DNA from: Ruminococcaceae bacterium HV4-5-B5C | Lineage (GTDB): Bacteria > Bacillota > Clostridia > Oscillospirales > Acutalibacteraceae | Length of the DNA: 64,000 nt | Direction: 5' to 3' | NCBI GenBank assembly: GCA_900184925.1 | Contig: FXYJ02000004.1 | Coordinates: 296,257 to 360,256 of the forward strand | Shown: in pieces, positions 1 through 8,855 of the stretch | Layout of the letters: each line of letters begins with the position of its first letter | Numbering within the stretch: the stretch's first letter is position 1 | Notes under the pieces: generated by a model | Seen by the model: the letters and a program-made list of their open reading frames with translations, nothing else | What the model was told of the DNA's origin: nothing | The model's database searches: none | Program-made: the position numbers and the translations under genes

Positions 1-2
1 TG

Positions 3-146
3 ACGTCCGAAGGAGTGGAACATGGCCTTGAAACGTTGATTGCAGAAAAGAAACTGCGCGAGTCTTTTTCAGAAGCTCTTTCCGGTGAAGCCTGTTCCAA
101 TGAAGACGAACTTCTGAAACTCTACGGATTGATTGAGCGGGAATAA
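3..146 (+). CDS. C-terminal tail of an unidentified protein (partial)
   Basis: The first bases read in one open frame (codons starting at base 3) to a TAA at 144-146, giving about 47 residues that end KLYGLIERE. The tail is charged and helical, with a LETLI..KKLRESFSEAL pattern like the last helices of GT4-type glycosyltransferases, where the C-terminal helix often ends this way. That resemblance is weak and no catalytic part is in the window, so the family is a guess. A strong terminator follows 6 bases later, so this is the last gene of its operon. Confidence 0.5.
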   Translation, partial: TSEGVEHGLETLIAEKKLRESFSEALSGEACSNEDELLKLYGLIERE

Positions 147-151
147 GCATG

Positions 152-176
152 CCGCACGGTTGCCGTGCGGTTTTTT
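152..176 (+). terminator. Intrinsic terminator of the left-edge gene
   Basis: A perfect 8-bp stem CCGCACGG/CCGTGCGG with a 3-base loop (152-170) is followed by six T residues (171-176). Confidence 0.9.
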
Positions 177-197
177 GTACTCCGGCGCTCACCGGAC

Positions 198-226
198 TTG
201 ACAGAACCCACGTTCGCTTTTATCAT
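198..226 (+). promoter_or_regulatory. Promoter of mnmA operon
   Basis: TTGACA (198-203) and TATCAT (221-226) are separated by 17 bases, a close match to the sigma-A consensus, about 50 bases before the mnmA start. Confidence 0.65.
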
Positions 227-276
227 GGAAAGCAGAGCGATCGTTTTTTGAAAAATACAACACTATGGAGATACCG

Positions 277-1362
277 ATGAAGAAAAAAGTTCTTGTGGGC
301 ATGAGCGGCGGAGTAGACAGTTCCGTCGCGGCATGTCTGCTTCTGGAGCAGGGTTACGATGTTGCCGGCGTCACACTGCACCTTTACAACAATGAGGACG
401 CGGGTCTTTCGAAGGCGCGTACCTGCTGCTCACTCGCGGACGTAGAAGACGCACGCAGCGTTGCGAGACATCTCGGCATTGAGCATTACGTCTTTAACTT
501 CGGCCCGGAATTCCGCCGCGACGTGATCTGCCGCTTTGCCGACGGATATAGTAAGGGCGAAACGCCGAATCCCTGCATTGACTGCAACCGGTACATCAAG
601 TTCGGAAAAATGCTGGAACGTGCCAGACTTCTTGGCTTCGACTCCATCGCAACGGGCCATTATGCCCGCTCGGAATTTGACCCCACTACCGGTCGCTGGC
701 TTCTTAAAAAGGCGGCAGACCTCACAAAAGACCAGACTTATGTGCTGTATCCTCTTACGCAGGATACGCTTGCCCATACGGTCTTCCCTCTCGGCGGTCT
801 GACAAAATCTGAAGTACGGAAAATCGCCGAGGAACAGGGCTTTGTGAACGCGTCAAAACCCGACAGCGAAGACATCTGCTTTGTACCGGACGGAAATTAT
901 GCCGGTTTTCTGGAAAACGTTATGGGGCTGAAACAGGAACCCGGCAGCTTTGTCGATGAATCCGGTAACGTACTCGGCCAACATAAAGGGCTGATTCACT
1001 ATACCATTGGGCAGCGCAAGGGACTCGGGCTCAGCTTCGAAGCCCCGAAATATGTTCTTCGGAAAGACACTGCCTCGAATACCGTCGTTCTCGGGGACAG
1101 CAGTAAACTTTTCAGCAGCGGCTTTCTGGCAGAGAACGTCAACCTTATTTTTGCGGAAAACCTGACGGAGCCAACTGAGTGTGAGGTCAAAATCCGCTAC
1201 AGCCAGTCGGAAGCGCCCGCGACTCTTTTTCCGCTTCCGGACGGCGGAGCCGAAGTCCGCTTCCGGGAACCGCAGCGTGCCGTCACGCCCGGGCAGTCCG
1301 CCGTTTTCTACCGCGGAGATACCGTTCTCGGCGGCGGAACGATTCGCACCGCAAAGAGCTGA
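277..1362 (+). CDS. mnmA: tRNA-specific 2-thiouridylase MnmA
   Basis: MnmA adenylates U34 of tRNA-Lys, -Glu and -Gln and places sulfur on C2, acting in the cytoplasm. The 361-residue protein has the family's usual length. It shows the PP-loop SGGVDSS near residues 10-16, a catalytic cysteine in NPCIDC (about residue 100), and the second, persulfide-accepting cysteine in DICFV (about 201). I chose ATG 277 because GGAG lies 6 bases upstream; the ATG at 265 has no ribosome site. The next gene starts 18 bases later and encodes a cysteine desulfurase, the likely sulfur donor, so the two form a thiolation operon. The family assignment is secure. Confidence 0.97.
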   Translation: MKKKVLVGMSGGVDSSVAACLLLEQGYDVAGVTLHLYNNEDAGLSKARTCCSLADVEDARSVARHLGIEHYVFNFGPEFRRDVICRFADGYSKGETPNPCIDCNRYIKFGKMLERARLLGFDSIATGHYARSEFDPTTGRWLLKKAADLTKDQTYVLYPLTQDTLAHTVFPLGGLTKSEVRKIAEEQGFVNASKPDSEDICFVPDGNYAGFLENVMGLKQEPGSFVDESGNVLGQHKGLIHYTIGQRKGLGLSFEAPKYVLRKDTASNTVVLGDSSKLFSSGFLAENVNLIFAENLTEPTECEVKIRYSQSEAPATLFPLPDGGAEVRFREPQRAVTPGQSAVFYRGDTVLGGGTIRTAKS

Positions 1363-1380
1363 AAAGGAAGTTTTTTGAAT

Positions 1381-2520
1381 ATGGCAGACCTGATCTATTT
1401 GGATCATGCGGCCACGACGCCGCTTTCCCAGCATGCGTTGGAAGCGATGATGCCCTACCTGACAAAAGAATTCGGAAATCCCTCGTCTGTTTATCTTCCC
1501 GGCCGAAAAGCCCGAAACGCCCTTGACGGCGCCCGGGAAACGATTGCCGCCGTATTCGGCGCACACCCGGACGAAATTTACTTTACCTCCGGCGGTACGG
1601 AATCCGACAACTGGGCCATCCGCTCCGCGGGGTGCTTCTCCGGAACGAGAAACAATCTTGTGGTTTCTGCGGCGGAGCACCATGCCGTACTGCACCCTGC
1701 CGAGGCCATGCACAAAAACGGGTGTGGGCTCACCGTGCTCGGCATGGACCGTTTCTGCCGCGTTTCGGCGGCAGAACTGCGGAAGGCCGTCGGCGAAGAA
1801 ACTGCTCTTGTCAGCATCATGGCTGCAAACAATGAAGTAGGAACCGTAATGCCTGTTGCGGAGCTGGCGGAAACCGCGCACGAAGCCGGTGCTCTGTTCC
1901 ACACCGACGCCGTTCAGGCCGCCGGGCATATCCCACTCGATGTAGAACGCCTTGGCGTGGATATGCTGTCGTTTTCCGCACACAAATTCGGAGGGCCGAA
2001 AGGCGTCGGCGGTCTGTACCTTCGCCGCAGTGTTCGGGCTGGGCCGGGACAGCTTGGAGGCGGTCAGGAACGCGGACTGCGTTCCGGGACGGAAAACGTT
2101 GCCGGCGTTGTCGGTATGGCGGCTGCTTTGGAAGAATCCTGCCGTACCTTGAACGAGAACTCGGTTAAAATTTCTAAACTCCGCAGCCGCCTGATTCGCG
2201 GCATTCTTGAAATTCCCGGCACTGTGCTGACGGGCGACCCGGAACAGCGACTGCCGGGAAGCGCCTCATTCCTCTTTGACGGTATTTCGGGGGAAGCGCT
2301 GGTTCTTCTGCTTGACCAAAACGGGATTTGTGCTTCTTCCGGTTCGGCCTGCTCCGCCGGGGCGCTGGAACCGTCACATGTGCTGCTCGCAATGGGATAT
2401 TCCGAAGACGCAGCCCGCGGCTCGCTCCGTCTTTCGCTTGGCGCCGAGAATACGGAAGCGGAGATTGATACCGTGCTCAAAATTCTTCCCGGAATCATTT
2501 CACGCCTTCGTTCCGAATAA
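1381..2520 (+). CDS. Cysteine desulfurase (NifS/IscS-like), probable MnmA partner
   Basis: This PLP enzyme removes sulfur from cysteine and holds it as a persulfide for transfer. The 379-residue protein begins with the typical YLDHAATTP. It has the PLP lysine in SAHKFGGPKG (about residue 202) and the catalytic cysteine in SGSACSAG (about 324). ATG 1381 has AAGGAAG 10 bases upstream; an in-frame TTG at 1375 is too close to that site. No iscU or nifU lies beside it. Its place directly after mnmA resembles the yrvO-mnmA pair of Bacillus, in reverse order, which suggests a dedicated tRNA-thiolation desulfurase. A wider Fe-S role cannot be excluded. Confidence 0.93.
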   Translation: MADLIYLDHAATTPLSQHALEAMMPYLTKEFGNPSSVYLPGRKARNALDGARETIAAVFGAHPDEIYFTSGGTESDNWAIRSAGCFSGTRNNLVVSAAEHHAVLHPAEAMHKNGCGLTVLGMDRFCRVSAAELRKAVGEETALVSIMAANNEVGTVMPVAELAETAHEAGALFHTDAVQAAGHIPLDVERLGVDMLSFSAHKFGGPKGVGGLYLRRSVRAGPGQLGGGQERGLRSGTENVAGVVGMAAALEESCRTLNENSVKISKLRSRLIRGILEIPGTVLTGDPEQRLPGSASFLFDGISGEALVLLLDQNGICASSGSACSAGALEPSHVLLAMGYSEDAARGSLRLSLGAENTEAEIDTVLKILPGIISRLRSE

Positions 2521-2567
2521 ACTGATACCGGACAAAATCGGTTTTAGCCGTATGGCGGGAGAGACAT

Positions 2568-3494
2568 ATGAATTACTTTGATCTGCACTGTGACACCATT
2601 ACGAAATGTTTTGACACACACCGCGAACTGGCGCATAACGATCTTGCTTTAAGCCTTGAGCGCACGGCGGGATATGAAAAATGGGCCCAGCTTTTCGCCG
2701 TCTGGATTCCGGACGAAAAGCGCGGAGAATCCGCCTACGGCTACTTTCATGATGCGGCGTGTTTTTTCCATGAACAGGTCCGCAAAAATGCAGACCTTAT
2801 TTCCTTTTGCAGTACGCGTGAAGACGTAGAAAAAACAGCCGGAGCCGGAAAGCGCGCGGCGCTTCTTTCCATCGAAGGTTCGGCTGCGCTCGCGGGAAGC
2901 ATGGAGCATCTTTACGACGCGAAAAAATGCGGTGTCAGCCTGATTACGCTGACCTGGAACGGACGCTGCGAAGCGGGAGACGGCTGCGGAGTCCCCAACG
3001 CGGGCGGTCTGACTCCGTTCGGATTCAAACTCGTGCACGAAATGGAACGGCTTCATATGATCGTCGATGTATCCCACCTTTCCGAAACTGGGTTCTGGGA
3101 CGTTGCGCGTTCGGCACACAGACCTTTTATTGCTTCTCATTCCGACTCGAAAGCCGTCTGCCCCCATCGCCGCAACCTGAACGACAGCCAGTTCCGCGAA
3201 ATTGTCACCGACGGAGGTCTCGTGGGAATCAATCTGTGCGGAACATTTCTTTCGGAGAGGTCCCCAAAAGTGGAAGACGTCCTGCGGCATGTCGATCATT
3301 TCCTTCATCTCGGAGGAGAACGCGTTCTTGCCGTCGGCTCCGATCTCGATGGCTGTGTGATGGCGGACGGAATTGATTCCGTGGAGGGCATGGAGCGCCT
3401 TTACCGTCTTCTGGAGAAAGAATTCGGCCGGGAAACCGCCGACATGATTTTCTGGAAAAATTCCTGCCGGTTCTTTATGGAGAACCTTGATTAA
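2568..3494 (+). CDS. Membrane dipeptidase (peptidase family M19)
   Basis: Members of this zinc dipeptidase family (renal dipeptidase, AC-PepII type) cleave dipeptides, often including D-residues. The 308-residue protein shows the metal ligands in order: the N-terminal FDLHCDT motif, the bridging glutamate in SIEGS (about residue 105), VDVSHLS (about 168) and ASHSDS (about 190), then GSDLDG near 265. There is no signal peptide, so it is probably cytoplasmic. GGGAGAG precedes the ATG. It follows the desulfurase by 47 bases and may be read from the same promoter; nothing in the sequence links its job to thiolation. The terminator-like palindrome at 3548 lies downstream. Confidence 0.93.
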   Translation: MNYFDLHCDTITKCFDTHRELAHNDLALSLERTAGYEKWAQLFAVWIPDEKRGESAYGYFHDAACFFHEQVRKNADLISFCSTREDVEKTAGAGKRAALLSIEGSAALAGSMEHLYDAKKCGVSLITLTWNGRCEAGDGCGVPNAGGLTPFGFKLVHEMERLHMIVDVSHLSETGFWDVARSAHRPFIASHSDSKAVCPHRRNLNDSQFREIVTDGGLVGINLCGTFLSERSPKVEDVLRHVDHFLHLGGERVLAVGSDLDGCVMADGIDSVEGMERLYRLLEKEFGRETADMIFWKNSCRFFMENLD

Positions 3495-3547
3495 ACATAT
3501 TCTTTTCCGCTGAAAAACTCACTCTACGCTTACAGGGCGAAACATGA

Positions 3548-3573
3548 CCTCCGGAAAAGCGCTTTTCCGGAGG
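3548..3573 (+). terminator. Probable terminator after the dipeptidase gene
   Basis: A 26-base perfect palindrome (13-bp arms CCTCCGGAAAAGC) lies 54 bases after the stop. The T tract that follows (CTATCTTT) is poor, so termination may be partial. Confidence 0.55.
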
Positions 3574-3666
3574 CTATCTTTCGGTCTCAATGTTGGTTAG
3601 GTCGGAGCGAATTCTGCGGAGCTTCAGGCCAAAGGCCTGTCATTATCGAATTATGGGAGAATTTTT

Positions 3667-4563
3667 ATGTGGTTTTGGCTTTCACTTGTTGCAATCCTGT
3701 TCTGGAGCGGCTCCGACCTGTTTTCAAAAATGGGTTCCAAGCCTGACGACCGGTACAGCCATTGGAAGATGGTTATTGCAGTCGGATTCGTCATGGGAAT
3801 CCATGCTTTCATCGAACTTGGACAGGGAGCTTCTTTCGGAATTACCGATATTTTCATCTACCTGCCGGTTTCGTTTCTTTACATATTTGCCATGATCCTC
3901 GGCTACGTCGGCCTTCGTTATGTCGTTCTTTCCGAGTCCACACCAATCTGTAATTCCTCCGGCGCCGTGGCTGCGTTGCTCTGCTTTTTCTTTCTCAGGC
4001 AAACGATGAGCAAGCTCCAGTTAACCGCCGTTGCACTGATTTCCGTCGGAATTTTCACCCTCTCCGTTCTTGAAAAGAAACAGGCCGACACGGAGCGCCT
4101 GCAAGCCGGAATCGTACCGGACAAAAAATACACCTCGAGCTTCATCGCTCTTGCGTTCCCCATTTTTTACTGTCTGATCGACGGGCTCGGCACTTTCGGC
4201 GATGCAATGGTTCTGGACAAATACATTAAAGAAGAATCTGCAAACATCGCTTACGAACTCACTTTTCTCTTTATGGCCTGTGCCGCCCTGTTCTATCTAG
4301 TGGTAATAAAAAAACAAAAGCTGACTTTTTCAAAGGAAAAGCCGAAACTTGTGGCCGGCATCTTCGAAACCGCCGGTCAGTTTGCATACATCCACGCACT
4401 GAGCGCCAACGCGGTCGTCGCCGCGCCGCTGATCTCTTCTTACTGTGTCTTTTCAGTCCTCTGGGCAAGGCTGTTTCTGAAGGAAAAACTTACGCCGCAA
4501 CAATATGCCGCCATTTTTGCGGCTGTCGTAGGAATTGTCATTCTCGGGGCCGGAGGGGCCTGA
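3667..4563 (+). CDS. EamA/DMT-superfamily permease
   Basis: This is a drug/metabolite transporter-type membrane protein of 298 residues. It has about ten hydrophobic segments arranged as two repeats of five, separated by a hydrophilic stretch near residues 138-158 (KKQADTERLQ region). The first segment begins MWFWLSLVAILFWSG, typical of the EamA fold, and the last ends at the C-terminus (AAIFAAVVGIVILGAGGA). GGGAGAA precedes ATG 3667. The gene stands alone between two terminators. The substrate cannot be told from the sequence; the family exports or imports amino acids, sugars and metabolites. Confidence 0.88.
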   Translation: MWFWLSLVAILFWSGSDLFSKMGSKPDDRYSHWKMVIAVGFVMGIHAFIELGQGASFGITDIFIYLPVSFLYIFAMILGYVGLRYVVLSESTPICNSSGAVAALLCFFFLRQTMSKLQLTAVALISVGIFTLSVLEKKQADTERLQAGIVPDKKYTSSFIALAFPIFYCLIDGLGTFGDAMVLDKYIKEESANIAYELTFLFMACAALFYLVVIKKQKLTFSKEKPKLVAGIFETAGQFAYIHALSANAVVAAPLISSYCVFSVLWARLFLKEKLTPQQYAAIFAAVVGIVILGAGGA

Positions 4564-4580
4564 GCAAATCTGAACATACG

Positions 4581-4617
4581 AAAGCGGGGATTCCGAAAAA
4601 AGGAATCCCCGCTTTTT
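4581..4617 (+). terminator. Terminator of the DMT permease gene
   Basis: A 14-bp stem AAAGCGGGGATTCC pairs with GGAATCCCCGCTTT across an A-rich loop and runs into a T tract, 17 bases after the stop. It may also serve the convergent telA-like gene. Confidence 0.88.
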
Positions 4618-4651
4618 TATCGTCACCCGACGGCATATTTTCTTCAAAAAG

Positions 4652-5764
4652 TCAGTGAAGCTGCAGGAGTTTGTTTTTCAGGTCTGTCTCGAGCTTTCTC
4701 ATTTCCTGCTCCGCCTGCGCACGTTTCTCGCGGCCTTCCTGCTGAATCTGCATAACCTCGTCCAGAGTGGAAATCAGGGTTTCGTTGGTGTGCTGCAGCG
4801 TCTCGATATCCACGATCCCGCGTTCAGACTCCTTCTGAGTTTCTATCGTTGCCATCTTGAGCGTGTCCGCATTCTTGCGGAGCAGTTCGTTCGTCATATC
4901 GGTCACTTCACGCTGCGCCTTGGCGGCCTGCGTGGAATGTTCCACTCCGAGCGCCAGAACCATCTGGCTCTTCCATAGCGGGATGGTGTTGACGATTGTT
5001 GACTGGATTTTTTCGCTCATTACGAGGTCGTTGTTCTGTACAAGACGGAGCTGCGGCGCCATCTGAATGGAAACCATACGGGTCAGTTCAAGGTCATGCA
5101 GCTTCTTTTCAAAGCGGTCGCACATATTCGACAGATCGTTTGCCGCCTGCGCATCTTCCGGCATTCCGGATTCCATCGCTTTTTTCTGCAGGGCCGGCAG
5201 ATCGACGCTGCGAACCTTTTCAAGTTTCTTCTTGCCTGCGAGCAGATACATCGACAGTTCCTTGAAATAGGTCTTATTGACTTCGTACATTTTATCCAGG
5301 ACCGAGATATCTTTCAGGAGCTGCACCTGATGCGCTTCCATGGCGTCACAGATCTGGTCGACGTTAGTCTCGGCCTTCGCATAGCGCGCTTTCATGGCAA
5401 TCAGTTTGTTTCCGCCGCGCTTAAAACGGGCAAAAATACCCTTATCATCTTCACCGACATCGAAACTCTTCAATTCGGCTACAACGCCGGAAAGCATCTG
5501 CCCCACTTCGCCCAAATCTTTGGTACGAACATTTTCCAGCGCACTTTCCGAGAAATCCGCCATCTTCTTCTGGGTTCCGGCACCGTACTGGAGGATCTGG
5601 TTACTGTTCGTCAAATCAATCTTATCAGAAAAATCATCCACCATTTTCTGCTCGGCAGGAGTCAACATCGGCTCCGGAGCCGTCGCTTGCGTGAGAGGGG
5701 CGGCCGACGGTGCAGGGACAGGTTCCAGGGTAAGTTCCGGTGTAATTACTTCATTCTGGCCCAT
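4652..5764 (-). CDS. TelA/YaaN-family protein (toxic anion resistance family)
   Basis: The 370-residue protein is largely helical and charged, with predicted coiled coil in the last 100 residues (ETQKESERGIVDIETLQ region onward). The N-terminus is proline/alanine-rich (residues 11-35). The order of conserved blocks (DLTNSNQILQYGAGTQKKMADFS, then GEVGQML, ARYAKAETNVDQI, QLRLVQNNDLVMSEKIQ, KSQMVLAL) matches the TelA family, named for tellurite resistance in plasmids but of unclear chromosomal role. A GGAGG site lies 8 bases before the ATG. It follows an XpaC-like gene by 36 bases, the same pairing as xpaC-yaaN in Bacillus, so the two products probably work together. Confidence 0.9.
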   Translation of the reverse strand: MGQNEVITPELTLEPVPAPSAAPLTQATAPEPMLTPAEQKMVDDFSDKIDLTNSNQILQYGAGTQKKMADFSESALENVRTKDLGEVGQMLSGVVAELKSFDVGEDDKGIFARFKRGGNKLIAMKARYAKAETNVDQICDAMEAHQVQLLKDISVLDKMYEVNKTYFKELSMYLLAGKKKLEKVRSVDLPALQKKAMESGMPEDAQAANDLSNMCDRFEKKLHDLELTRMVSIQMAPQLRLVQNNDLVMSEKIQSTIVNTIPLWKSQMVLALGVEHSTQAAKAQREVTDMTNELLRKNADTLKMATIETQKESERGIVDIETLQHTNETLISTLDEVMQIQQEGREKRAQAEQEMRKLETDLKNKLLQLH

Positions 5765-5800
5765 GATAAACCTCCAACATCAATTTTATCAACCGATTAT

Positions 5801-7021
5801 TCAGGAAAGTTTGCCGCTTTCCGGTTCCTTTACAAAGTCGCTCCCCGTCAACCCGCCCTGCCTGAGCAGGGTTTCAAGGGTAGAGATATCCGAAGAAATG
5901 TCGAGCACATCATCGGCAAACAGGCTGTCGAACAAATTAACAAATGCATCGTTTACCGTGTCGAGCGCATGTTCAATCTCATTCTTGGCCCTCGCAATAT
6001 TTTCGCCCTGCACCGGCTGCGCTTCAAACTCCTGATACGATTTTACAAGTTTCAGAGTGGTAGGCATGTAATACCGCATAAAGCTGCGGATATCCGGCAG
6101 TTTCTCCGGGTGCTGGCCGACGCATTCAAAAATACGGGCCGTCACTTTTTCAAGCCGGTCGAGTTTATCGGAAATCTCTTTTTCCGGCAGGGCGTCGTTT
6201 GCCTCGCGGATCTGCCGCAGGTAATCGGCCCCTTCCTTCCGAACGGCTTCCAACTCAACCAGTTTCGGATCCGCCTGCTTCTTTTGCTCTTCTTCCTCTT
6301 CTGCTTTGCGGCGGGCATTATAGGCCCGTTCCGCTTCCTGATACTCGCTGTAGGTTTCGTCGTCCACCATAAAGCAGGTTCCGGTACGGTCCAGGTGGCC
6401 CTGCGGGCACACCGACGTAGAAATCATTTTTCGCAGGTCTTTTCTGACGCGTTCCGGGTCCTCACCGACTGTCTCGGAAATTTTCTCCACCGTGCAAAAG
6501 GCCGCGCCGCCTATCGCTTCACGGTATCTGACAAACCGAAGCGCGCGTTTTCTGATGACAAACCCGTGAACCATCATGGAAAACGCACCCGCAGTAAACA
6601 GCGTAAACAGTGACACAGACACCCCCATATTCAAAGGGGAAATCGTACCCATAATACCTGTCACCAGAGCCACAATATCGGCACTCAAAAAGATAATACC
6701 CATCAGCAAACCAAGCACGGCATATACGACGCCGGATACAAGACCGGGCATCCTTTTGCGGAATGCGGACTGAACCCCGCCGTTCCGGTACTCCGTTTGA
6801 TGAAAACCGCCGCCGTTTCCTTCGCTGCCGCCGGGGTAAACTTCTCCCGAGCGACCGCCAGCATTTCTGAAACTGTCGATCACTTCGTTTACGTTATCCG
6901 TAATCTCCTGGACGCCGTCTTCCACCGCCCGGCCGATATGATTAAAATCGCCGTAGCGAATCGCGTCCCGGACCGACCGGCGGACGTCCCGGCCAATATG
7001 TCTGTATTCCCTGTTGCGCAT
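5801..7021 (-). CDS. xpaC: XpaC-family protein (5-bromo-4-chloroindolyl phosphate hydrolysis family)
   Basis: The 406-residue protein has a charged N-terminus, a Gly-rich linker near residues 55-75, two membrane segments at roughly 85-145 (ending at the RKRALRF stop-transfer signal), and a long charged helical C-terminal region of about 230 residues that probably lies in the cytoplasm. This plan and its pairing with a TelA-like gene fit XpaC, whose name comes from an indicator-dye phenotype; its real role is unclear. I chose ATG 7021 because GGAGG stands 5 bases upstream, rather than the ATG 27 bases earlier, which lacks one. A good promoter lies just upstream. Confidence 0.82.
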   Translation of the reverse strand: MRNREYRHIGRDVRRSVRDAIRYGDFNHIGRAVEDGVQEITDNVNEVIDSFRNAGGRSGEVYPGGSEGNGGGFHQTEYRNGGVQSAFRKRMPGLVSGVVYAVLGLLMGIIFLSADIVALVTGIMGTISPLNMGVSVSLFTLFTAGAFSMMVHGFVIRKRALRFVRYREAIGGAAFCTVEKISETVGEDPERVRKDLRKMISTSVCPQGHLDRTGTCFMVDDETYSEYQEAERAYNARRKAEEEEEQKKQADPKLVELEAVRKEGADYLRQIREANDALPEKEISDKLDRLEKVTARIFECVGQHPEKLPDIRSFMRYYMPTTLKLVKSYQEFEAQPVQGENIARAKNEIEHALDTVNDAFVNLFDSLFADDVLDISSDISTLETLLRQGGLTGSDFVKEPESGKLS

Positions 7022-7079
7022 GGCTTCCTCCGAAAAAGCACTGTGCAACGCCGTGCACAGGCGGTCAATACTTTTTTCT

Positions 7080-7108
7080 ATTATAAATCATTTTTATGGA
7101 AATGACAA
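7080..7108 (-). promoter_or_regulatory. Promoter of xpaC-telA operon
   Basis: On the minus strand TTGTCA (7103-7108) and TATAAT (7080-7085) are 17 bases apart, about 60 bases before the xpaC start. Confidence 0.7.
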
Positions 7109-7152
7109 CTTCCCCAAAGACCATTCTATGGCAAAAATAATTTAAACATATC

Positions 7153-7181
7153 ATGCGGCATCCCCGATTTCGGGAATGCCG
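7153..7181 (-). terminator. Inverted repeat after the FGGY kinase gene, possible terminator
   Basis: TGCGGCATCCCCGA and TCGGGAATGCCGCA form an imperfect GC-rich hairpin between the kinase stop and the xpaC promoter. The run of T is on the plus-strand side, so on the minus strand it would be a weak terminator. Confidence 0.45.
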
Positions 7182-7238
7182 CACTTTTATGCCATCTTTT
7201 TCACAACCCACGCGCGTCACAAGGCGGGCGTATGAACA

Positions 7239-8840
7239 TCAGGCGTTAACGCTTTTGAAATTGCTTTTATTTGAATAGTACAGCTGCCTGAAAATTCGAA
7301 AACCATTGTCGTATACTGTCCGGCTGGCCGGATCCGGCCGATAGGTTCTGACAACAGGAATACACTCGGCGGCTTTCTCCAGATCGTCAAGCACCCCAAG
7401 GCCGACGGCGACAACGATCGCCGCTCCTACCGCACCCGCATTTTGCGGATGCGCCACGGTTTCGACATTACGGTTCAAAATATCCGCCAAAATCTGGCAC
7501 GTCAGCGAAGAGAGCGCGCCGCCCCCGACAAACCGAACCGTATCTTTCACTCTGATTTTCTTCTCCTGCGCTTCCAGCATCCAGCGCAGATGGTAGCAGA
7601 CTCCTTCGAGAACGGAATGAATCAGATCAGTTTTGCCGGTTTCGATGCCGATATTGAAAAACATGCCCCGCACGTGCGGATCCTCGAACGGGCACCGGTT
7701 TCCGTGAAGCCACGGAGTGAAAAAAACGCCGTGACTTCCCGGGGGAACATTCTCCACCGCATGGGTCATATAATCGTAAAGACTGGTATGTACCGTTTCG
7801 TACGAATCATTCACCTGTTTTTTTTCAAGGTAGATGTCGATCTCGTCGAGCGCAAGATGGTCCTTCACCCATTCAAGGCATTTGCCCGCCGTATCCAGCT
7901 CGGCAAAATAATTGTAATGCCGGGGGTCGGCTCCGACAATTGAAGCAATCATAGAGTTTAAGTCTACCACCGCTTTCGGCGGTACAACGGTCGAAACCCA
8001 GCCTGATGTCCCGCAGTAAATATGCGTGGAGCCTTCCTTCACCGATCCTGCTCCCACACCGATCAGTGAGGCGTCGCCGCCGCCCCCGAAGACGGGAGTC
8101 CCCTTCAAAAGGCCAAGGCTTTGCGCCGCACACTCCGTTAAGCCTCCCACGTTGTCAGTCGACCTGACAATCTCCGGCAGATGCTCCATTTTGACGCCGA
8201 ACATCGAGCACATTTCCCGGCTGAAACAATTTCTACCCGGCCGCATGTCATAAAGCATGGTCGAAAAAGCAGAGTCGGTTGTCATGACAAAACGACCTGT
8301 GCACTTCTGGATCAGGAATTCCTTGACGTCCAGCCACTTGAAAATCTTTGAAAAGGCTTCCGGCTCATTATGCTCCACCCATTTATACTTCCAGACCGGG
8401 TCCTTGACGCTCGCCGCAACTGCATTTGTAATGAAAACCGATCTGAGCAGCCGGGAAGCATTGTAGCCCGCCACCTGAAGGCCGAATTTCAGTCCTTCCT
8501 TCAGCTCCCGTTCCGCGCGCTGATCCATGTAACTCATGGCGGGCCGCACGGCCCGCCCTTCGCGGTCTACGAGAACAACCCCCTGCATCTGGGAACAAAA
8601 TGAAATTCCGCTGATCTTTTCCGGTGCAATCCCTGATTTTTCTAAAACCTGCTTTGTGCTTTCGCACATGGCCCTCCACCAATCCTCCGGGTTCTGCTCC
8701 GCCCCGCCGTTTTCCAGTACACGAAGCGGATAATCACGGCTTGCGGCTTCCGCAAGCCGCATAATGGCGTCATATCGGAACAGACAGGTCTTTACCGCCG
8801 TGGTTCCGACGTCATAGGTTAAAAAGAAGGTCTCGCTCAA
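7239..8840 (-). CDS. FGGY-family carbohydrate kinase
   Basis: The protein phosphorylates a sugar, polyol or similar compound with ATP. At 533 residues it fits the xylulokinase/gluconokinase branch. The N-terminal phosphate loop is LTYDVGTTAVKTCLF; SFCSQMQGVV near residue 85 and the Asp-containing GGGGDASLIGVGAG near 255 are typical, and the second FGGY signature and FVGGGALSS (about 445) bind nucleotide. Translation seems to start at a TTG with a GGGGG/GAGG-rich leader. It is the last gene of the operon that starts at 13523, 15 bases after the TetR gene. The partner aldolase suggests that its product is later cleaved. The substrate is unknown. Confidence 0.92.
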   Translation of the reverse strand: MSETFFLTYDVGTTAVKTCLFRYDAIMRLAEAASRDYPLRVLENGGAEQNPEDWWRAMCESTKQVLEKSGIAPEKISGISFCSQMQGVVLVDREGRAVRPAMSYMDQRAERELKEGLKFGLQVAGYNASRLLRSVFITNAVAASVKDPVWKYKWVEHNEPEAFSKIFKWLDVKEFLIQKCTGRFVMTTDSAFSTMLYDMRPGRNCFSREMCSMFGVKMEHLPEIVRSTDNVGGLTECAAQSLGLLKGTPVFGGGGDASLIGVGAGSVKEGSTHIYCGTSGWVSTVVPPKAVVDLNSMIASIVGADPRHYNYFAELDTAGKCLEWVKDHLALDEIDIYLEKKQVNDSYETVHTSLYDYMTHAVENVPPGSHGVFFTPWLHGNRCPFEDPHVRGMFFNIGIETGKTDLIHSVLEGVCYHLRWMLEAQEKKIRVKDTVRFVGGGALSSLTCQILADILNRNVETVAHPQNAGAVGAAIVVAVGLGVLDDLEKAAECIPVVRTYRPDPASRTVYDNGFRIFRQLYYSNKSNFKSVNA

Positions 8841-8855
8841 AACCTCTATTCCCCC

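Noticed and set aside
853..1983. A 376-codon minus-strand frame
   Set aside because: Antisense to mnmA and the cysteine desulfurase, both secure; its product is Arg/Gly/His-rich, typical of a shadow frame.
5096..6613. A 505-codon plus-strand frame
   Set aside because: It is the antisense of the telA- and xpaC-like genes, whose family motifs, ribosome sites and promoter fit the minus strand.
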